Of a stretch of DNA of 64,000 bases, positions 59,780 to 64,000 are shown piece by piece; within the stretch, counting starts at the first letter, position 1; each line of letters starts with the position of its first letter. This DNA is from Alphaproteobacteria bacterium (GTDB lineage Bacteria; Myxococcota_A; UBA796; CAJQPC01). The DNA lies in contig JACKEV010000009.1 of NCBI GenBank assembly GCA_020632795.1, positions 657,501 through 721,500 of the forward strand, in the 5' to 3' direction. A program made the position numbers and the translations under genes. A model generated the notes under the pieces. The model had not been told where the DNA came from. It saw nothing but the letters and a program-made list of their open reading frames with translations, and made no database searches.

Positions 59780-60381
59780 GCACGGCGCTCTTGATCCGCC
59801 ACGCCGAGCGGCCCCCCATCCCTGCCGGCGACTACGGCCATGACCTGGCCCTCACCGAGGCCGGGGCCGCCGCCGCCGTGGCGCTGGGCGAATCGCTACG
59901 ATCCCGACCGGGTCGACTCTTCAGCAGCCCGGTCCCCCGCTGCATGCAGACGGCGAGGGCCATCGCTGCGGGCGCGGGGCGTGCGCAGGCGGTCACCCCC
60001 GACCGGTGGCTGGGCGACCCGGGGCCCTGGGTGGTGGACCTCGATCAGGCGGGGCCGGTGTTTTTGGGGCGGGGCGTCCGCGCGGTGGTGCAGGCGCAGC
60101 TCGCGGGCGGCCTGCCGGGGATGCGCGCGCTGGACGACGGCTGCGCGCTGCTGCTCGGGCCGCTTCTGGACGACCCCCCGCAGGCGGGTCACGTCGACGT
60201 CCACGTCACCCACGACGCGGTGCTGGCCCCGCTCATCGGGGCGCTGTTCGGCGGCGACGCGGCGGCGTCCTGGCCCGGGTTCCTGGAGGGGGTGGCGGTC
60301 GTCGTGGGCGACGCGGGGCTGCGGGTGACGTGGCGGGGGAGGGCGGTGCGCTGGCCGCCGCAGGACTCACCTCGGCGGTAA
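59776..60381 (+). CDS. Histidine phosphatase-superfamily protein
   Basis: A 201-residue protein of the phosphoglycerate-mutase-like superfamily: ALLIRHAERPP with the catalytic RHxE, FSSPVPRCMQTA with the second Arg, and VHVTHDAVLAPL with the second His. It may remove a phosphate from an intermediate of the preceding enzymes. GTG 59776 overlaps the methyltransferase stop (GTGA). The frame is open upstream only as a shadow of the methyltransferase gene. Confidence 0.85.
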   Translation: MSTALLIRHAERPPIPAGDYGHDLALTEAGAAAAVALGESLRSRPGRLFSSPVPRCMQTARAIAAGAGRAQAVTPDRWLGDPGPWVVDLDQAGPVFLGRGVRAVVQAQLAGGLPGMRALDDGCALLLGPLLDDPPQAGHVDVHVTHDAVLAPLIGALFGGDAAASWPGFLEGVAVVVGDAGLRVTWRGRAVRWPPQDSPRR

Positions 60382-60412
60382 CGATCCCGACGACATCGAC
60401 ACCTCGGAAGGC

Positions 60413-60772
60413 TCACTCGTGCGCGAAGTCGAACGGGGAGCCTGAGAAGCACCACCCGTCCACGGCCCGGCCGTCGTCGACCACCTCCCCCTCGCAGCTC
60501 ACCCAGTACAGATCGTCGCCCTTCAGGAACGCCTCGTCGAGGTTCACCACCCCGCCGGTCGGCAGGCTGTCGGGGAGCGCGCCGTCGGCGGAGGTCCAGT
60601 CCGAGAAGGTGAACGCGCAGTAGCGGTCCGCCTCGGTCTCCATCGCGACGTCGACCCCCAGGGTCTCGACCCGCACCGCGTCGCCGAAGGGGAACGCGGC
60701 CCCCAGGGTCCAGGGGCCCTCCACCAGCGGCTCACAGGTGAGGCAGCCGGGCAGCAGCAGCAGGGCGAGCAT
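60413..60772 (-). CDS. Small lipoprotein
   Basis: A 119-residue protein beginning MLALLLLPGCLTCEPL, a very short signal with lipobox Cys10. The mature part is acidic and contains four more cysteines (LTCEP, RYCAF, VSCEG, GWCFS) that may form two disulfides. No family recognised. It lies five bases downstream of the TonB receptor gene and is likely co-transcribed, possibly as an accessory ligand-binding lipoprotein. Confidence 0.65.
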   Translation of the reverse strand: MLALLLLPGCLTCEPLVEGPWTLGAAFPFGDAVRVETLGVDVAMETEADRYCAFTFSDWTSADGALPDSLPTGGVVNLDEAFLKGDDLYWVSCEGEVVDDGRAVDGWCFSGSPFDFAHE

Positions 60773-60776
60773 GGCC

Positions 60777-63089
60777 TCAGAACGTCCAGTCCATCCCGAC
60801 CACCGGCACGATGCCCAACCAGTAGACGTCGTCCCGGACCGGGACGTAGGCGCCGTCCGCGTCGAGGGACGGCGTGCCGTCGGGGTTGCTGGTGTCGAGG
60901 TCGAACTTGTGGAGGTTCTTGTGGTTCGTGACATTGATCACATGCACATAGGGGGTGAGCGTGGTGCGGCCGAGGTCCAGCTCGCGGGAGACCCGCAGGT
61001 CGAGCCGGTAGTAGACGGGGTACGCGGTGCCCTGGTAGGCGGCGTGGTGCGGGCTGAAGTGGACGTGGCCGTTGTCGAGATGGCCGACGTCGTAGGTGTA
61101 GGTGGTGCGCACCCAGCCCTGGTAGAGCGTGAAGGCCCCGCCCAGGCGCCACTTGGGGGTGGGCCGCCAGGTGACGTCGAGGTTGAGGGTGTGGGTCTGG
61201 TTGTTGGAGCGCGGCAGCCACCCGGTCCGCTCGTCCAGCAGGCCGTCGTACTCGACGTCGACGACGTGCTCCTCGGCGCGGGCCAGGGCGTAGTTGCCCC
61301 ACACCGTGACCTTGCCGCCGCGATCGAGCTTGACCAGGACCTCGCCTCCGTAGGCGCGGGCCCGGTCGAGGACGGCCCGCACGTCGTCGTTGCGGGCCTC
61401 GGGGAACACCTCCCACTGGTCGCGGAGGTTGTGCCACCGGGGGTTCACGGCGGTGTAGTCCTTGACGTAGCCCTCCACGCGGACCTCCAGGCCGAGGTCG
61501 GTGTGGTGCTCGGCCCCCAGCACGTAGTGGGTGGCCCGCTGGGGGCTGTCGACGGCGGTGGCCCCGTGGGAGACGTCGATCTGGTAGAGCATCGGCGTCT
61601 GCGAATACAGTCCCCAGGCGGCCCGGAGGGTGGTGCGCGCCCCGACCGGCACGGCCGCGGCGACCCGGGGCATCACCAGGGGCTGGGGGGCGTAGGTCGC
61701 GAAGTCGAGCCGCACGCCGGGCTGGAGGTAGACCCGCTCCCGGATCCCGATGCGGGTCTGGACGTAGGCCCCCATGCGCTGGCCGCTGGGATCGAGCTGC
61801 GTGTCGCGCTGACCGACGTAGTCGTACAGCGTGCCGTCGGCGTGGATCCGGACCTCGCTCTGGTCGTAGTGGTAGTCGTAGCGGGCCTGCTCGTGATGGA
61901 CCTCGAAGCCGGCGCCCAGCAGGAAGCTGTCGGAGGGGATCCAGCTCCAGTCCTGCTGCAGGCCGAGGCCCAGGTAGGAGCGCACGTCGGACACCGCGAA
62001 GGTGCCCTTGTCGGAGTGGTCGTACTTCTGGAAGCCGCCGACCCGGTCCTGGGAGAGCACGGTGGCCGACGCCACGGTGTCGGTGAACAGGGTGGGGCTC
62101 CAGGCCGAGCGCAGGCGGGCCCAGGTAGCCGTGTTCTTGTACGCGAGCTGGTAGGCGTCGATGCCCCCGTTGTCGACGTGGGTGTCGTCCGAGGCGTGCA
62201 GGGCGTGGAGCGACAGCGTCTGGTCGGGGGTGAGGTCGTAGCTGACCTTGGCCAGGCCGTCGTAGAAGCTCGGGAGGTTCTCCACCTGCCCGACGAGGGG
62301 GTAGACCAGGTCGAGGGTGGTCCGCCGGGCCGTGACCAGGGCCTCCCCGCGCCCGTCGAGGAAGGGGACGTGGGTGTAGCCCCGCGCGTAGAGCACGCTC
62401 AGCCCCACGGACGACTGGCGCTCCTCGAAGCCCGAGCGGGTGTGCATGTCGTAGATGCCGGACAGCCGGTTGCCGTGCTCGGCCGAGAAGCCGCCGGTGA
62501 CGAGGTCCACCCGGTCGAGCGCCTCGGGGTCCACGATCGAGAACAGCCCGCCCTGGTAGTCCCGCTGGTGGAAGGGCTCGGCGAGCTGCATGCCGTCGAG
62601 GGTGAGGAGCACCTCATCGGCCTCGCCGCCGCGGATGGCGAAGCGGCTGGAGTAGTCGCTCCCGGTGACGCCGGGCAGGCGCATGGCGGCCCGGGTGGCG
62701 TCCTCGGACCAGGACATGCCCTCCAGATCCTCGGTGGACAGGCTCAGGGTGCTCGCACCCCGGTCAAGGGAGAAGGACCCGGGGGTCACCACCACCGTGA
62801 GGATGTCGGGTTGGAGCGGCCAGAGGCGGATCGGGTCCAGCGCCAGCGGGTCGTCGACGACGAGGAGCTGGAAGGTCGCGGGCTCGAAGCCCTCGGCGCT
62901 CAGGAGCACGGTCCAGGTGCCCGGGTCGATGTCCAGGGTCCATGTCCCGTCGGCCGAGGTCCGTGTGGTGGTGCCGGCGGGCTCGCAGCGGACCTCGGCC
63001 CCCTCCAGCGGCGCGCCGCCCGAGCCCAGGAGCTGGCCGGACACGGGGTGCGCGGCGGCAGAGGCGGCGAGGAGGACCAGCGCGTTCAC
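60777..63089 (-). CDS. TonB-dependent outer-membrane receptor with carboxypeptidase-like domain
   Basis: An export signal (VNALVLLAASAAAHPVSG) is followed by a CarboxypepD_reg-like beta-sandwich (about 15-95), a plug domain (about 115-235: MRLPGVTGSDYSSRFAIRGGEADEVLLTLDGM in outline) and a 22-strand-type barrel ending in the outer-membrane Phe (WTF). The protein should import a large ligand with energy from TonB. No TonB box is obvious. GTG 63089 is the best start (770 residues); the frame extends to 63230 without a better one. The C-terminal TonB receptor style with many Tyr/His fits the SusC-like or CirA-like groups; the ligand is unknown. Confidence 0.88.
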   Translation of the reverse strand: MNALVLLAASAAAHPVSGQLLGSGGAPLEGAEVRCEPAGTTTRTSADGTWTLDIDPGTWTVLLSAEGFEPATFQLLVVDDPLALDPIRLWPLQPDILTVVVTPGSFSLDRGASTLSLSTEDLEGMSWSEDATRAAMRLPGVTGSDYSSRFAIRGGEADEVLLTLDGMQLAEPFHQRDYQGGLFSIVDPEALDRVDLVTGGFSAEHGNRLSGIYDMHTRSGFEERQSSVGLSVLYARGYTHVPFLDGRGEALVTARRTTLDLVYPLVGQVENLPSFYDGLAKVSYDLTPDQTLSLHALHASDDTHVDNGGIDAYQLAYKNTATWARLRSAWSPTLFTDTVASATVLSQDRVGGFQKYDHSDKGTFAVSDVRSYLGLGLQQDWSWIPSDSFLLGAGFEVHHEQARYDYHYDQSEVRIHADGTLYDYVGQRDTQLDPSGQRMGAYVQTRIGIRERVYLQPGVRLDFATYAPQPLVMPRVAAAVPVGARTTLRAAWGLYSQTPMLYQIDVSHGATAVDSPQRATHYVLGAEHHTDLGLEVRVEGYVKDYTAVNPRWHNLRDQWEVFPEARNDDVRAVLDRARAYGGEVLVKLDRGGKVTVWGNYALARAEEHVVDVEYDGLLDERTGWLPRSNNQTHTLNLDVTWRPTPKWRLGGAFTLYQGWVRTTYTYDVGHLDNGHVHFSPHHAAYQGTAYPVYYRLDLRVSRELDLGRTTLTPYVHVINVTNHKNLHKFDLDTSNPDGTPSLDADGAYVPVRDDVYWLGIVPVVGMDWTF

Positions 63090-63423
63090 GGTACATCCGG
63101 TGGGAACACCCCCACGATGGGGGGCGATCCTGAAGCGGACCTGAACGGGCGGCGGGGTGCTCCACCCACTGGCGGGGTCGCCCTCCGAACCACGGACGCC
63201 AGGAGTCCTGTATCCTGCCTCTTCACCCACAGGATCAGGGGCCAGCGTGGACGAAGCCGTTCGGGCGTCAGGGTCGCGGCAGGGCGCCGGTCATGTGTGA
63301 GGGCCGGCGGGCGCGGCCTGCGGACCCTGCGGCGCATGGAAACTCCGCCCCCGGCTGGCCCCTCCTTGTCGAGCAGAGGTCGCCGCTGCCCGCTGCTGAA
63401 CCCATGGCCTCGGAGGACCCGAC
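63090..63423. other. Divergent intergenic region, 334 bp
   Basis: Separates the TonB receptor gene from the FecR-like gene. It probably holds both promoters. A GTATCCTG/CAGGAT-type near-palindrome lies near 63210-63237. No RNA gene or small frame with a plausible start was found. Confidence 0.4.
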
Positions 63424-64000
63424 GTGATCTCGGCGCTGCTCGTCGCCATGAGCCCGGCGGCCCTGGCCCAGGAGGCGGAGCCCCCGGGCACGGTCGTCAC
63501 CCGCGTGCGCGAGCTGGAGCCCGGCTTCTTCGGCGGCTGGTCGGAGGTGGACGCGACGACGCAGGCGTATGTGGTGCGAGGGGAGCAGCGCCTGCCGGTG
63601 GCCCGGGACATGGTGCTGCGCCCCGGCGACATCCTGGGCACCGGTCCTGCCGCACAGGTCCGCCTGGAGCGCGACGACGGGAGCTGGACCTTCGACGTCT
63701 GCGTGGACTCCGAGCTCGGACTCGCCCCCGAGCCGGAGCTTCACTTCGGCTGCACCTCATTCTTCGGGGACGGCGTGCTGGAGGTGCTCTGGCTGGAGAC
63801 CGTCACCTCGGTGGACGGGACCCGCTTCACGGTGCGCGGGGACACGAGCGGACGCGGCGAGGTGCACGTGAGCGCGGGCCAGGTCACCGTGCGCACGCCC
63901 CAGGGCGAGGAGCGGGTGCGCCGAGGACAGACCGTGCAGCTCCGTCCGGGCCTGCCTCCGACGCCCCCCAGCCGCGACCCTGCGGCGCGTCGCCGGGAGC
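63424..64000 (+). CDS. FecR-domain exported protein, cut by the window end
   Basis: An open frame from GTG 63424 runs off the window (192 codons). It begins with a signal peptide (MISALLVAMSPAALAQ, with the GTG read as Met) and contains two FecR-like beta modules: AYVVRGEQRLPVARDMVLRPGD in outline, then FTVRGDTSGRGEVHVSAGQVTVRTPQGEERVRRGQ in outline. The FecR domain usually senses or transmits signals from a TonB receptor to an ECF sigma factor; here it lacks the cytoplasmic part and has a cleavable signal, so it is more like the exported FecR-type proteins of Myxococcota. The start might be elsewhere. Confidence 0.7.
   Translation, partial: MISALLVAMSPAALAQEAEPPGTVVTRVRELEPGFFGGWSEVDATTQAYVVRGEQRLPVARDMVLRPGDILGTGPAAQVRLERDDGSWTFDVCVDSELGLAPEPELHFGCTSFFGDGVLEVLWLETVTSVDGTRFTVRGDTSGRGEVHVSAGQVTVRTPQGEERVRRGQTVQLRPGLPPTPPSRDPAARRRE

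Noticed and set aside
1..64000. CRISPR arrays, insertion sequences, prophage
   Set aside because: No regular repeat-spacer pattern, transposase or phage structural gene was seen. The only phased repeats are the short MraZ-like boxes and a coding 15-bp repeat at 54542-54607.
36909..64000. Long open frames opposite real genes (for example opposite topA, infB, murE and the GT-radical SAM gene)
   Set aside because: They are expected in GC-rich DNA, show no conserved motifs and lie fully inside genes with clear family signatures.

Overview
The window is 64 kb of GC-rich (about 70% by eye), densely packed chromosome from a diderm bacterium. Envelope genes include a Pal/CpoB pair, a TonB-dependent receptor, many lipoproteins and a meso-diaminopimelate-type MurE. 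A lipoprotein with MopE-like Asp/Asn/Cys repeats, a sigma-54-driven small-RNA locus and the house style of lipoproteins and TPR proteins point to the Myxococcota or a related former deltaproteobacterial lineage. That placement is inference, not proof. No transposase, phage gene or CRISPR array was seen.

Layout. 1-8.3 kb: comM, a DUF3006 gene, recA, a dihydroorotase-like gene and an alpha/beta-hydrolase-like gene that both lack their catalytic residues, a candidate sigma-54 small RNA, a diacylglycerol-kinase-like gene, an AT-rich island with a 57-codon frame, an HU-type gene, and ribA behind a structured leader. 8.4-12.9 kb: a large surface lipoprotein and three TadE/TadG-like pseudopilin genes. 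12.9-16.3 kb (minus strand): smpB, a VKOR-DsbA fusion, prmA and rsmE.

16.3-32.9 kb: the division and cell wall (dcw) cluster: mraZ, rsmH, ftsL, ftsI, murE, murF, mraY, murD, ftsW, murC, a murB-like gene, ddl, ftsQ, ftsZ. murG and ftsA are missing from their usual places, the MurB-like protein has lost its catalytic residues, and a 663-bp stretch without a recognisable gene separates ftsI from murE. The mraZ upstream region carries four phased arrays of MraZ-box-like repeats.

33-41 kb: TPR and other lipoproteins, a GT2 and a GT-C glycosyltransferase, a LarA-like protein, and pal-cpoB. 41-46.8 kb: the translation/transcription operon rimP-nusA-rnpM(ylxR)/L7Ae fusion-infB-DUF503, behind a promoter and a probable attenuator. 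46.8-55.5 kb: SPOR, cupin and LysM proteins, dprA-smg(short)-topA, xerC, and a J-domain/TPR protein.

55.5-64 kb: tRNA-Glu(UUC), then a translationally coupled three-gene unit (glycosyltransferase-radical SAM fusion, WG-repeat/O-methyltransferase fusion, histidine phosphatase), then a TonB receptor with a small lipoprotein, and a FecR-domain protein cut by the window end. The three-gene unit is the best candidate for an undescribed biosynthetic system. The MraZ-box arrays, the sigma-54 small RNA and the run of catalytically dead enzyme homologues are the other main points of interest.
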